Source: CAYSWH01 sp964434775
GTDB taxonomy: Bacteria; Patescibacteriota; JACMRA01
DNA length: 45,011 nucleotides
Assembly: GCA_964434775.1 (NCBI GenBank)
Contig: CAYSWH010000010.1
Span: 1-45,011, forward strand
Direction of reading: 5' to 3'
In this document: piece by piece, positions 8,828 to 16,374 of the stretch
Numbering within the stretch: the first letter of the stretch is position 1
Layout: each line of letters starts with the position of its first letter
Made by a program: the position numbers and the translations under genes
Notes under the pieces: model-generated
What the model was told of the DNA's origin: nothing
Database searches by the model: none
What the model saw: the letters and a program-made list of their open reading frames with translations, nothing else

Positions 8828-9619
8828 ATGTCTATTTTACAGGAAATTATTGAACATAAGAAAGTGGAAGTGGAAAAACAAAAAAAGATCAACCCTTTGC
8901 AAGACATAAAAGCAACTCTGGAGGCCTTGAACCACCCACCGAGAAAACTATTCAAAAAACCGGGTAAACTTCAATTAATTGCGGAAATAAAAAGGAAAAG
9001 TCCAAGCAGAGGAATCATTAGACAGGAGTTTGATCCGGTTCACCTGGCGAAGGAATTTACCGGAAAAGGGGCTTCAGCAATTTCTGTTTTAACAGACGAA
9101 AAGTTTTTTGGTGGAAGTTTGGATATTTTAAAACTTGTTGAAACAAGCACTGATTTACCTATTCTTAGAAAAGATTTTATCGCTGATATTTACCAAATCT
9201 ATCAGACCAGACTGATAAAAGCTGATATAATTTTATTGTTAGTCAACGTCTTGGGTCTTAAACTTGAGAAATATTTAAGCTTGGCTTTGCGTTTAGGTTT
9301 GCAGCCTCTGATTGAAACCCATACTGCGAAAGAGCTAAGTCTGGTTTTGAGTATTTTGGAGAAAATTGAGAAAAACCAAGGAATTCAAGAAAGTCAGATA
9401 ATCCTTGGAATAAATAACCGAAATCTGAATACTTTTCAAACTACCTTGCAAAATTCTTTAGAGCTGGTCAAGATTATTCCAAATAAATACTTCAAACTCT
9501 CGGAAAGTGGAATTTTTTCGGTCGGAGACTTGGACAAATTATACCAAGCAGGGTTCGATGGAGTTTTAATTGGTGAAGGTTTGGCCAGAGATCCACAGTT
9601 GCTGGAGTACTTTAGATGA
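8828..9619 (+). CDS. trpC: indole-3-glycerol phosphate synthase
   Basis: Converts carboxyphenylaminodeoxyribulose phosphate to indole-3-glycerol phosphate, the substrate of the adjacent TrpA. Family motifs are complete: LIAEIKRKSPSRGII with catalytic Glu53 and Lys55, SVLTDEKFFGGSL, LRKDFI with a catalytic Lys, LIETHT with Glu, GINNRNL with Asn, SESGI with Glu, and GVLIGEGL binding phosphate. The length is 263, and no PRAI (TrpF) domain is fused. The ATG at 8828 is preferred over an in-frame TTG at 8822. It follows trpA by 6 bases, so the two are surely cotranscribed. No terminator is obvious in the 170 bases that follow. Confidence 0.94.
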   Translation: MSILQEIIEHKKVEVEKQKKINPLQDIKATLEALNHPPRKLFKKPGKLQLIAEIKRKSPSRGIIRQEFDPVHLAKEFTGKGASAISVLTDEKFFGGSLDILKLVETSTDLPILRKDFIADIYQIYQTRLIKADIILLLVNVLGLKLEKYLSLALRLGLQPLIETHTAKELSLVLSILEKIEKNQGIQESQIILGINNRNLNTFQTTLQNSLELVKIIPNKYFKLSESGIFSVGDLDKLYQAGFDGVLIGEGLARDPQLLEYFR

Positions 9620-9793
9620 TTTTTTATCAGTTTTATCTTTGATCAGATTAGGTTAGTACAAGCCTTTTATCATTCAAAAATTATTAATAATTACAATAAC
9701 TGATGATTGACATTTGTTTGTGTTTGATTTCTTGGATGTATTCAAAGAATTAATTATTTTTTACAATTTCCGGATAAAATGTAAACTTCTAAC

Positions 9794-10608
9794 ATGTCTT
9801 TATTCTCTTCCGATAAAGAACTCTGTAAATTATATCGGGTTTTTAAATTATTTATAATAATGCATTTTGAAAAAGATTGTTATATTAGTACTAAAAAAGT
9901 ACTAAAAATAATTTTTATGCCCTTAAGATTGGTCATTAACTCAAAAATTTTTACTGGACTACCAGAAGAAAGGTAGGTACTTAACGCCTGGTTCTGTAAT
10001 TAAAACAGGTAAAGAGGCGGAGGTTTGGACTGTTTTTGAAGGTGATGGAAGTACCTTGGCTCTAAAAGTATATTACGATAACTTCGGTGTTTCATTTAAT
10101 CGATACAATCAGTATCCGGAAAGAACAAAGATACCTTCACGGTTCCACCGGGCGGTAAAAGCCAAAAATAAGGCTGTCAGGGAATTTGTTCAGATGTATA
10201 GAGTTTTCTTGGAGTATAATACTATGAAAAAACTATTTCGGGACGGGCTAATATTCCAAAACATATGGATTACACTAATCAAACTTTGCTGATGGAATAT
10301 GTTGGGTCGGCGGAAATTCCTGCTAAACTATTAATTGATACTGATTTTGATAAAGAGACTGCCGAATTGTTTTGGGAGAATATTTTATACATCATTAATT
10401 TACTTTTGGATCAAGGTATGATTCATGGAGGTTTGTCTGCTTATAATATTTTATGTCGTGAGGATCAATTTTACAAATCGACTTTCCGCAAGTTGTTGGC
10501 TTGAAAACCAACCCTAGCTCTCCTCATATTTTGGAGTGTGATATTCGAAATATAGCTGCTTTTTTCCAAAAGTATTTTGAAACAGATGTAGGGGGAGATA
10601 ATCTCTGA
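9794..10608 (+). pseudogene. decayed RIO1-type atypical protein kinase gene
   Basis: Parts of a RIO1-like kinase appear in different frames. From about 9954 one frame reads the nucleotide loop YLTPGSVIKTGKEAEVW and the strand LALKVYYDN with the ATP-binding Lys. At 10245-10249 the frame slips, as if one G were lost from a G run, and continues ANIPKHMDYTNQTLLMEYVG, then the catalytic loop HGGLSAYNIL. Near 10470 it slips again to QIDFPQVV (usual IDxPQ metal-binding strand) and DIRNIAAFF, ending in TGA at 10606-10608. The catalytic Asp of HGDLSxYN is replaced by Gly. The segment 9794-9976 may be its N-terminus in yet another frame. Family assignment is strong; loss of function is nearly certain unless several lesions are assembly errors. 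Confidence 0.8.
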
Positions 10609-10642
10609 ATATCTTAGTAAGGCGTAAACTATCAGATATTTA

Positions 10643-10671
10643 TTGACAATCCAAATCTTATAAATTTTAAT
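10643..10671 (+). promoter_or_regulatory. promoter of the ABC-2 transporter genes
   Basis: TTGACA (10643-10648), 17 bases, TTTAAT (10666-10671), five of six -10 bases matching. Transcription would start near 10678, about 40 bases before the ATG of the ATPase gene. Confidence 0.65.
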
Positions 10672-10716
10672 TAAAATGAATATGTTAACAATGATAAACA
10701 AAAATTGTAAATAACT

Positions 10717-11490
10717 ATGAACTTTGAAACAAAAGCCGAACCAATTATTTCAGTTAAAGGTCTTTGCAAGATATATAATGATTTTATAGCGGTAAAAGAA
10801 GTTAGCTTTGATGTTTACGAAGGGGAAATCTTTGGATTGTTGGGACCAAACGGAGCCGGAAAAACCACAACTTTGGAAATAATTGAGACTCTACGTAAAA
10901 AAACCTCCGGAGAAATAATTGTAGACGGGTATGATGTTGACACCGAGGCAAAAAGTATTCGTCAAATAATCGGAATTCAGCTTCAATCTTCCGGTTTTTA
11001 CCCTGACTTGAATTTAGTAGAAACTATCAAGATGTTTGCCTGTATGTACGGTGTAAAGGTTAAACCCTTGGAAATTTTGGATATGGTTGATTTGACTGAT
11101 AAAGCTAAAAGTAAGTTTGATAAACTTTCAGGGGGTCAAAAACAGCGCTTCTCTATTTGCACGACATTAATTAATAAACCCAAGATAGTTTTTCTGGATG
11201 AACCTACCACCGGCTTGGATCCCCAGGCCAGACGTAGCTTATGGGATCTAATAAAAGAAGTCAGAAATCATGGAACAACGGTTGTTCTAACAACTCATTA
11301 TATGGATGAAGCGGAAGAGTTATGTGATAGAATAGCTATTGTAGATCAAGGAGAGATCTTGCGTTTAGATACACCAAACAATCTAATTGATAATTTGTTA
11401 GCCAAGGGCTTCTCTAAACCAAAACATTCTAAGGATGCTAATCTGGAGGACGTTTTTTTGAATTTAACCGGTAAAGCTCTGAGAGAATAG
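10717..11490 (+). CDS. ABC-2 type transporter, ATP-binding subunit
   Basis: Hydrolyses ATP to drive the adjacent ABC-2 permease. Walker A GPNGAGKTT at about 43-51, the Q-loop at QLQSSGFY, signature LSGGQKQR near 138, Walker B IVFLDEPTTGLDP, and the switch His in TTHYMDEAEELCD. The C-terminal NLEDVFLNLTGKALRE is the tail typical of ATPases of the DrrA/NatA/CcmA group. The length of 257 is slightly short for the group. The permease starts 36 bases downstream. Substrate cannot be told from sequence; drugs, lipids, polysaccharides and peptides are all exported by this class. Confidence 0.92.
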   Translation: MNFETKAEPIISVKGLCKIYNDFIAVKEVSFDVYEGEIFGLLGPNGAGKTTTLEIIETLRKKTSGEIIVDGYDVDTEAKSIRQIIGIQLQSSGFYPDLNLVETIKMFACMYGVKVKPLEILDMVDLTDKAKSKFDKLSGGQKQRFSICTTLINKPKIVFLDEPTTGLDPQARRSLWDLIKEVRNHGTTVVLTTHYMDEAEELCDRIAIVDQGEILRLDTPNNLIDNLLAKGFSKPKHSKDANLEDVFLNLTGKALRE

Positions 11491-11526
11491 ATAATTTAAT
11501 TAATAAGCAATAAAAATTAAACTAAA

Positions 11527-12633
11527 ATGTCTAAGCCAAATAGTATAATTACATTATTTAAAGTTAGCGGTTATGTTTTTTTAGGTTCACTTAGAAATCC
11601 TGTGGGATTATTCTTCGGGTTTGTATTTCCGTTGATGTTTATTGCCGTTTTTGGTTTAATTTCTCAAGGAGAGAGGCAGTATAGAGTGGGGGTTTTGGAA
11701 GATTCTATCCAATCGGGTCCGGTCTACGAAGCAGTTTCGGGCATAAATGCTTTAAACTTGGATAAGGAAAAGACAGATGAGGAACTGAGAGAGGAGCTGA
11801 AAAACGGACAGCTGGGTGCAATAATCAAAATTGAGCAGGTAACCGAATCTACCCAAGAAACTCCTCCAACTTATTCACTGGACCTGATAACGTCCAGTGC
11901 CGCCCCTCAAGATGGTGCTTCTATTCAAGGTATTTTATCAAATGTTGTAGCCTCAATCAACAACCCTCCAAATCCCGAGGCAACTAAACTGGTTGAGTTT
12001 GAAGTTGATACTGTAGAAGGGAGAAAATATACTCAAATTGATTTTATTCTGCCAGGTCAGTTGAGCTTTGCCTTACTTTCAACAGGTGTTTTTACAATCT
12101 CTTTTTCCATTATAGGCTTGCGTAAAACCCTTGTACTGAAAAGAATGGCGGCCACTCCGACTCCAAGATGGGTAATTCTGGGAGCTAAGGTGATAAGTAG
12201 TTTAGTGATGGCCACGATCCAGGCGATAGTTATTATTTCAGTCGGCTACTTCTTCTTTGATTTTACTTTGGTGAGCGGCGGTTGGACATTTCTTCAAATG
12301 TTACTTCTATCCATGCTCGGATTATTGGTTTTTTTGGCTTTTGGGCTATTTGTGCCGTCAATTGCGACTACAGAAGATGCCGCCTCTCCGGTTGCCAATT
12401 TAATTACCATGCCTCAGTTCTTGCTTAGCGGTGCGTTTTTTTCCATTGAGTACTTTCCTGATTTTCTTCAAACTTTTGCCAGGCTATTACCCATGACTTT
12501 TTTAAATGATGCAATGCGAAAGATAGCCTTTGAAGGCGGTGGTATTCAAGAAATTCAAACGGAAGTTTTAGCTTTGTTTTTGTGGGGAGCGGTAATTTAC
12601 CTTATTACACTAAAAATATTTAAGTGGGAGTAG
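11527..12633 (+). CDS. ABC-2 type transporter, permease subunit
   Basis: Integral membrane partner of the preceding ATPase. A first membrane helix (about 33-50, LFFGFVFPLMFIAVFGLI) is followed by an outside domain of about 130 residues. Five more helices lie in residues 175-368, the layout of the NatB/YhgE-like ABC-2 family. The stretch TVEGRKYTQIDFILPGQLSFALLSTGVF and the later PQFLLSGAFFSIEYFPDFLQTFARLLPMT (split here by helix boundaries) are characteristic of these exporters. Length 368 is usual. A strong separate promoter follows immediately, so this gene probably ends the unit. Confidence 0.88.
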   Translation: MSKPNSIITLFKVSGYVFLGSLRNPVGLFFGFVFPLMFIAVFGLISQGERQYRVGVLEDSIQSGPVYEAVSGINALNLDKEKTDEELREELKNGQLGAIIKIEQVTESTQETPPTYSLDLITSSAAPQDGASIQGILSNVVASINNPPNPEATKLVEFEVDTVEGRKYTQIDFILPGQLSFALLSTGVFTISFSIIGLRKTLVLKRMAATPTPRWVILGAKVISSLVMATIQAIVIISVGYFFFDFTLVSGGWTFLQMLLLSMLGLLVFLAFGLFVPSIATTEDAASPVANLITMPQFLLSGAFFSIEYFPDFLQTFARLLPMTFLNDAMRKIAFEGGGIQEIQTEVLALFLWGAVIYLITLKIFKWE

Positions 12634-12637
12634 AATT

Positions 12638-12666
12638 TTGACCTTCTTAAGAATTTAACCTATACT
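12638..12666 (+). promoter_or_regulatory. promoter of the acidic membrane-anchored protein gene
   Basis: TTGACC (12638-12643), exactly 17 bases, TATACT (12661-12666). Starts 5 bases after the permease stop codon; predicted start near 12673, ATG at 12699. Confidence 0.65.
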
Positions 12667-12698
12667 CTTTTCACGGAAATAATTTTATAATTTTACCG

Positions 12699-13388
12699 AT
12701 GTCTGAAACGAAAAAAATACCGGTTAATAAAAAATTTTTTGGTTATGCATTAATAGTTCCGGTTGTATTAATAGTTATTTTAGCTATTTTACAGTTTGCG
12801 GCTCCAAGCGAGTACAAACCGACTTCATTTTTGAGAAATACTTTTAGCCTTGGAGCAACGGATTACTCAACCTGTAAAAGTCAGGGAGGTAATGTATTTG
12901 GAGAGTTTGAGCATATTTGTCGATTGGACGGAAAAGAGTTTGAAAGAGATTTAACTGATGAGGAAAAAAATAAGCAAATAAATCAGAATGCCTATCGAAA
13001 TATGTCTATGACCTATTTGGATAATCAGATTGCACCTTACGAAACTTGTAACCAAGAAGTAGGGTACGACAGGTGTATTTGGTTTAAAATCAAAGAAGAA
13101 GACAGGCAAAAACTCCCTGAGCCTTTGGAGGACTATGAAGACGTTTTATTCAGTGGGATATTAAGTAGAGACAAACGTGAAGTAATTCAACTGGATAGTC
13201 TGGAAAAAGGGAGTTCGGCAACACCTGATGTTCCTGAAGATATTGAACTTGGGCCAGATGGAGAACCAATTGAAATGATTGAAGGAGGAGATATTCCTAT
13301 AGATCCGGCTCAAGATCCGGAATTAAACCCTGAAGAGGTTGAACCTGAGAATTCTACTGAAGAAAACTCTCAACCAACCGAAGAATGA
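12699..13388 (+). CDS. membrane-anchored acidic protein of unknown function
   Basis: 229 residues, family not recognised. One membrane helix near residues 16-32 (ALIVPVVLIVILAILQF) puts the rest outside the cell. Two Cys pairs (YSTCKSQGG...HICRL and YETCNQEVGYDRC) could form disulfides in the outside domain. From about residue 165 the chain is a Glu/Asp/Pro-rich low-complexity tail, probably disordered, such as a spacer or a calcium-binding stretch. It has its own promoter and so is not simply part of the ABC operon. The Cys pairs fit the extracytoplasmic location. Confidence 0.75.
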   Translation: MSETKKIPVNKKFFGYALIVPVVLIVILAILQFAAPSEYKPTSFLRNTFSLGATDYSTCKSQGGNVFGEFEHICRLDGKEFERDLTDEEKNKQINQNAYRNMSMTYLDNQIAPYETCNQEVGYDRCIWFKIKEEDRQKLPEPLEDYEDVLFSGILSRDKREVIQLDSLEKGSSATPDVPEDIELGPDGEPIEMIEGGDIPIDPAQDPELNPEEVEPENSTEENSQPTEE

Positions 13389-13424
13389 TTCGTTTGAGAT
13401 GGTTCTGTAGTAACCTTCTGTTGG

Positions 13425-13471
13425 ATCTTATACAAAAAATGAATTTTTTTGAGCTTATTATGTTATAAGAT
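13425..13471. repeat. inverted repeat between convergent genes
   Basis: ATCTTATA (13425-13432) is repeated inverted as TATAAGAT (13464-13471). Between them A and T runs can also pair. It sits between two convergent genes and may act as a weak bidirectional terminator, but the stem is all A/T apart from one G/C pair. Confidence 0.35.
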
Positions 13472-13512
13472 GGAAAAAACCGAGAATATAGTTTTTGAGA
13501 TTGCGAATTAAT

Positions 13513-13701
13513 CTAATTTACTTCTTTATTTCTTTCCCATTCTCCGTTATCATAAGTGAAATCACAACCCAAAGCAGAAATAATTACAGTCATCATAGAA
13601 AGGAAAACCAGAAAGTTAACTCCAACCAAAAACCAAAAAATGTAATCAACAATAGACATAGAAAGTAGGCTTGAGACTTGGAAATGATTGCTTTTAAGCA
13701 T
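13513..13701 (-). CDS. small membrane protein of unknown function
   Basis: 62 residues from the ATG at 13701 (a TTG lies seven codons upstream). A single hydrophobic stretch, IVDYIFWFLVGVNFLVFLSMMTVIISALG, is followed by a short polar tail, FTYDNGEWERNKEVN. No family is recognised. Convergent with the acidic anchored protein gene. Nothing proves expression; the hydrophobic pattern with a polar tail is protein-like but could arise by chance in AT-rich DNA. Confidence 0.4.
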   Translation of the reverse strand: MLKSNHFQVSSLLSMSIVDYIFWFLVGVNFLVFLSMMTVIISALGCDFTYDNGEWERNKEVN

Positions 13702-13722
13702 ATTTATAGCATAAAAATACAA

Positions 13723-14025
13723 GGATGTCCAGATAAGATAGTTATCTTACTAATATTACCTTACACTTTAGCAAATAAAACGTAACTGAGCAGAAAGGTA
13801 TAGGATAGATCCTAAGTGCCAAGTGAGAACCTAACTATTTTGATCTAAAAGAGATTAATAGTTTTGATTTAAAAAACATCGGGAGAAGTTGATCGTTGAC
13901 TTATATATATGACTTATAAAGCAAGTTATAAACCTAATGATGGATAGAAGCTAAAGGTCTATTGTAAATTTAAATTAAAAGGATCTAATAGAGTAGATTG
14001 ATTTAACTATTTTTATTTTTTTTAA
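13723..14025. other. gene-free stretch of about 300 bases
   Basis: No coding frame, hairpin or promoter stands out. A loose tandem repeat is visible: AACTATTTTGATCTAAAAGA near 13831 and AATAGTTTTGATTTAAAAAA near 13857. The region lies at the 3' side of tRNA-Pro. Confidence 0.5.
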
Positions 14026-14100
14026 TGGTCGGGACGACAGGAATTGAACCTGCTACCACACGCACCCCATGCGCGTATTCTACCGATGAACTACGTCCCG
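14026..14100 (-). tRNA. tRNA-Pro (anticodon GGG)
   Basis: The full cloverleaf folds on the minus strand. The 7-bp acceptor CGGGACG pairs with CGTCCCG, with the C1-G72 and A73 typical of bacterial proline tRNA. The D arm is GTTC/GAAT. The anticodon stem CGCGC/GCGTG encloses loop ATGGGGT with GGG at 34-36. The T arm is GCAGG/CCTGT with loop TTCAATT. CCA is encoded. It reads Pro CCC and CCU codons. No terminator hairpin follows. Confidence 0.95.
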
Positions 14101-14195
14101 TAAGCCTCATGTTCTTATACTGAAGTTGTCTAAAATGCAGAAAAATGTCAAGTCAGACACTCTGAATCTGGTAGAAATTGGAGTATTCTTTTATT

Positions 14196-14906
14196 TTACT
14201 TTGGCCTTTGTTCTTGGTGTCTGTTATAATTTACTGGTTGCCTGCTATTTCTATTATTCTTATAACCTTCATGAATGTATTTGGCGTTGATTTTGGCAAT
14301 GTCTTCCTGCACGTCTTCTCTGTATTTAACGTACAGATCATTGATAACGGCTACGATTTCCTTAGGCTTGGGCACTTTATCGAAGACAAAACCGTTCATG
14401 TTATCTGTTCGGGCAACTGTATCCGCTCCGGAAGCAGTTTCCACAATAATGTCACCAAAACCAAAGATGAAGGCCAGGATACTAGTTTGCTTATAACTTA
14501 TATTTTGAATATTTCCCAGGTGGAGTTCATCAATTTCTCTCACAAATAGTCCTGTCTGATCGACATCGATAATTCTTTCCGTGGTTACAATCTGTATTGA
14601 GAGATAATAATTATGAAAGAAAATTGTAAACATTAAAATTAAAAAAAGATTTACCGAATAAAGTAAAGTATTGAAGCCGCTAATAAATAAGGGGTCGGCC
14701 ACGGTACTATTTAAAATATTCCCGAAAATAAAAAGCATAACAAAGACGGAAAAAAGTGCCAAGGATTTTAAAATAATTAAAGAAATATCCTTTCTTACAA
14801 CTATAATTATATCCTCGTCTTTCCCTAGTTTATTGGGAAAGGCACCGTTGCCCCAGATATCTTCATCGAGCATCTTCTTTTTTTCTGGGTTACTGACAAA
14901 AACCAT
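14196..14906 (-). CDS. membrane protein with bacterial PH-like domain
   Basis: 236 residues from the ATG at 14906; an upstream in-frame TTG at 14915 is less likely. Two adjacent hydrophobic segments lie near 45-100 (LIILKSLALFSVFVMLFIFG and LLYSVNLFLILMFTIFFHNYYL). A soluble domain with the bPH pattern follows: IVTTERIIDVDQTGLFVREIDELHLGNIQNI, then FGFGDIIVETASG. This is the YdbS/YdbT-type layout of bacterial PH-domain membrane proteins, whose role is poorly known (envelope or membrane stress in some). The gene starts about 15 bases after the mraY stop, so it is probably cotranscribed with it. Confidence 0.8.
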   Translation of the reverse strand: MVFVSNPEKKKMLDEDIWGNGAFPNKLGKDEDIIIVVRKDISLIILKSLALFSVFVMLFIFGNILNSTVADPLFISGFNTLLYSVNLFLILMFTIFFHNYYLSIQIVTTERIIDVDQTGLFVREIDELHLGNIQNISYKQTSILAFIFGFGDIIVETASGADTVARTDNMNGFVFDKVPKPKEIVAVINDLYVKYREDVQEDIAKINAKYIHEGYKNNRNSRQPVNYNRHQEQRPK

Positions 14907-14920
14907 ACAATTCAATATAT

Positions 14921-16039
14921 TTATCCGATTAATAGACCCATAGCCAGGCCAAGTATAGATGTAATAATTGAAATCAACCAGTATCGCATAGTAACTTGGT
15001 GTCTTAGCCAGCCTTTGGCTTCAAAGTGGTGATGCAAAGGGGCTGCCAAGAAAAATTTTCTTTTAAAAACTTTTTTGGAAAAGATCTGCACAATATTTGA
15101 GAATTCCGTAAGAAATAAAATAAAGCCTGCTATAGATAATACGTATATTTTATCAATCAAGAAGGCTACAACTCCAATAGTTAGCAACAGGCCTATGCTG
15201 CCTGTATCACCCATGTAGAACTTTGCAGGGGGGATATTGTACCACAAATAGGCTGTCATTGCTCCGGTCACAACCATCAAAAAAGTAGCAATATTATAAA
15301 ATCCATCAGTGAATGAAAGTGCTGCGAAACATAGATATAGAGGGATAAATACACCTGCAGCAAGGCCGTCAAAGCCGTCTATAACACTTCCACCCCACAT
15401 AGCTAACAAAACAACTACGGTAATCGGAATAATCAACCAAGGTGCACTAAAAGTGAATAAATATGGAATTTGTATATTCGTTAAGTCTATTATCCCTCCG
15501 GGGACTGTAAACCTGGTAATATTCAACTTAAAGAAGAACCAAAGCCCAATTGCAATGCTCAGCACAGTAACCAAAAGCAGTCTTTGACTAAGTTTGAGGC
15601 CTCCTGCAAAATAGTTACCTCCGTTTTCCATTGTAGCTAAGGCATCATCGACAAAACCAAACATGGAAGCAAAGAAAAGAGTTCCGATAGGAATAAAAGT
15701 TTCTGCTCTGGAAACAAAGTTTAAAAACTGGGTAGTTTCATTTACTTCAATTTTAAAAACTAGCCAAAAAAAGACAGCAAAGACTATTGCTGTAACCCAA
15801 ATAAGTAGGCCGCCGGCCCTGGGAATTTTTCTCTTTTCTTCATTCTCTTCATAAAATTTTTTAGTAACCACAAGCTCTCCACCTGAGCTGTCTACTGTTC
15901 TGCTTCTTTTCTTCCAAAATTTTAACCAAACCAATAAATTAATGAAAGAAGGGGCTAACCACAATGCCATCAAAAAAGCAAGCGAAGAATAAGTTAAAAC
16001 TCTTGCAGCTTGAAGGATGGTAGTAGTTTCTTCTATCAC
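14921..16039 (-). CDS. mraY: phospho-N-acetylmuramoyl-pentapeptide transferase
   Basis: Moves phospho-MurNAc-pentapeptide from UDP to undecaprenyl phosphate, making lipid I for peptidoglycan at the inner membrane face. About ten membrane helices. Signature residues: the DD pair in FGFVDDALA, NxxxxDGFDGLAAG-type motif in SVIDGFDGLAAGV, PPAKFYMGDTGSIG, and the triple His of PLHHHFEAKGW, which separates MraY from its WecA relatives. The start is GTG at 16039. The length of 372 is slightly long because the first cytoplasmic loop (about residues 40-75) is extended and charged. The PH-like membrane protein gene follows directly. The gene shows that this organism makes its own wall precursor. Confidence 0.93.
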   Translation of the reverse strand: MIEETTTILQAARVLTYSSLAFLMALWLAPSFINLLVWLKFWKKRSRTVDSSGGELVVTKKFYEENEEKRKIPRAGGLLIWVTAIVFAVFFWLVFKIEVNETTQFLNFVSRAETFIPIGTLFFASMFGFVDDALATMENGGNYFAGGLKLSQRLLLVTVLSIAIGLWFFFKLNITRFTVPGGIIDLTNIQIPYLFTFSAPWLIIPITVVVLLAMWGGSVIDGFDGLAAGVFIPLYLCFAALSFTDGFYNIATFLMVVTGAMTAYLWYNIPPAKFYMGDTGSIGLLLTIGVVAFLIDKIYVLSIAGFILFLTEFSNIVQIFSKKVFKRKFFLAAPLHHHFEAKGWLRHQVTMRYWLISIITSILGLAMGLLIG

Positions 16040-16291
16040 TTTAATAAGTTTATATTAGTTAATAAATGATGCCAACTGAAGAAGTAAGAACTCTCTCATT
16101 TGCAGAAGTGAAAGTGTTACCAAAATAATGATGCTAGTTGAAAGCAAGATTAATAAAAAGTAACTTAGCATACTTAATCGTGGAAAAACTCGGCCAGTTT
16201 GCTTCGTATCGTGTTTATTTTTATTATTTTTCATTTAAAATGATATTCTTAAGCTTCGTTCAGGATAAATTAATAGGATACACAAATAATT
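16040..16291. other. divergent intergenic region
   Basis: Lies between divergent mraY and the M23 peptidase gene. A 70-codon plus-strand frame exists here, but it is AT-driven and has no protein-like pattern. Apart from the promoter at 16292-16320 I see no further structure. A TATAAA box at 16049-16054 on the minus strand could serve mraY. Confidence 0.4.
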
Positions 16292-16320
16292 TTGTCAATT
16301 TGGTAAAATATATTTACAAT
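16292..16320 (+). promoter_or_regulatory. promoter of the M23 peptidase gene
   Basis: TTGTCA (16292-16297), 17 bases, TACAAT (16315-16320): five of six matches in each box. Start near 16327; ATG at 16375. Confidence 0.65.
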
Positions 16321-16374
16321 TATATTAGATTTAAATTAAATAGTTTATAAAGTCGTTTATTCTCATCTTATTTT

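Noticed and set aside
14178..14943. Plus-strand frames of 70-120 codons
   Set aside because: They lie antisense to the PH-like membrane protein and mraY genes and have no protein-like pattern.
16138..16350. 70-codon plus-strand frame between mraY and the M23 peptidase gene
   Set aside because: Composition is that of random AT-rich DNA, there is no initiation or domain signal, and the M23 promoter lies inside it.
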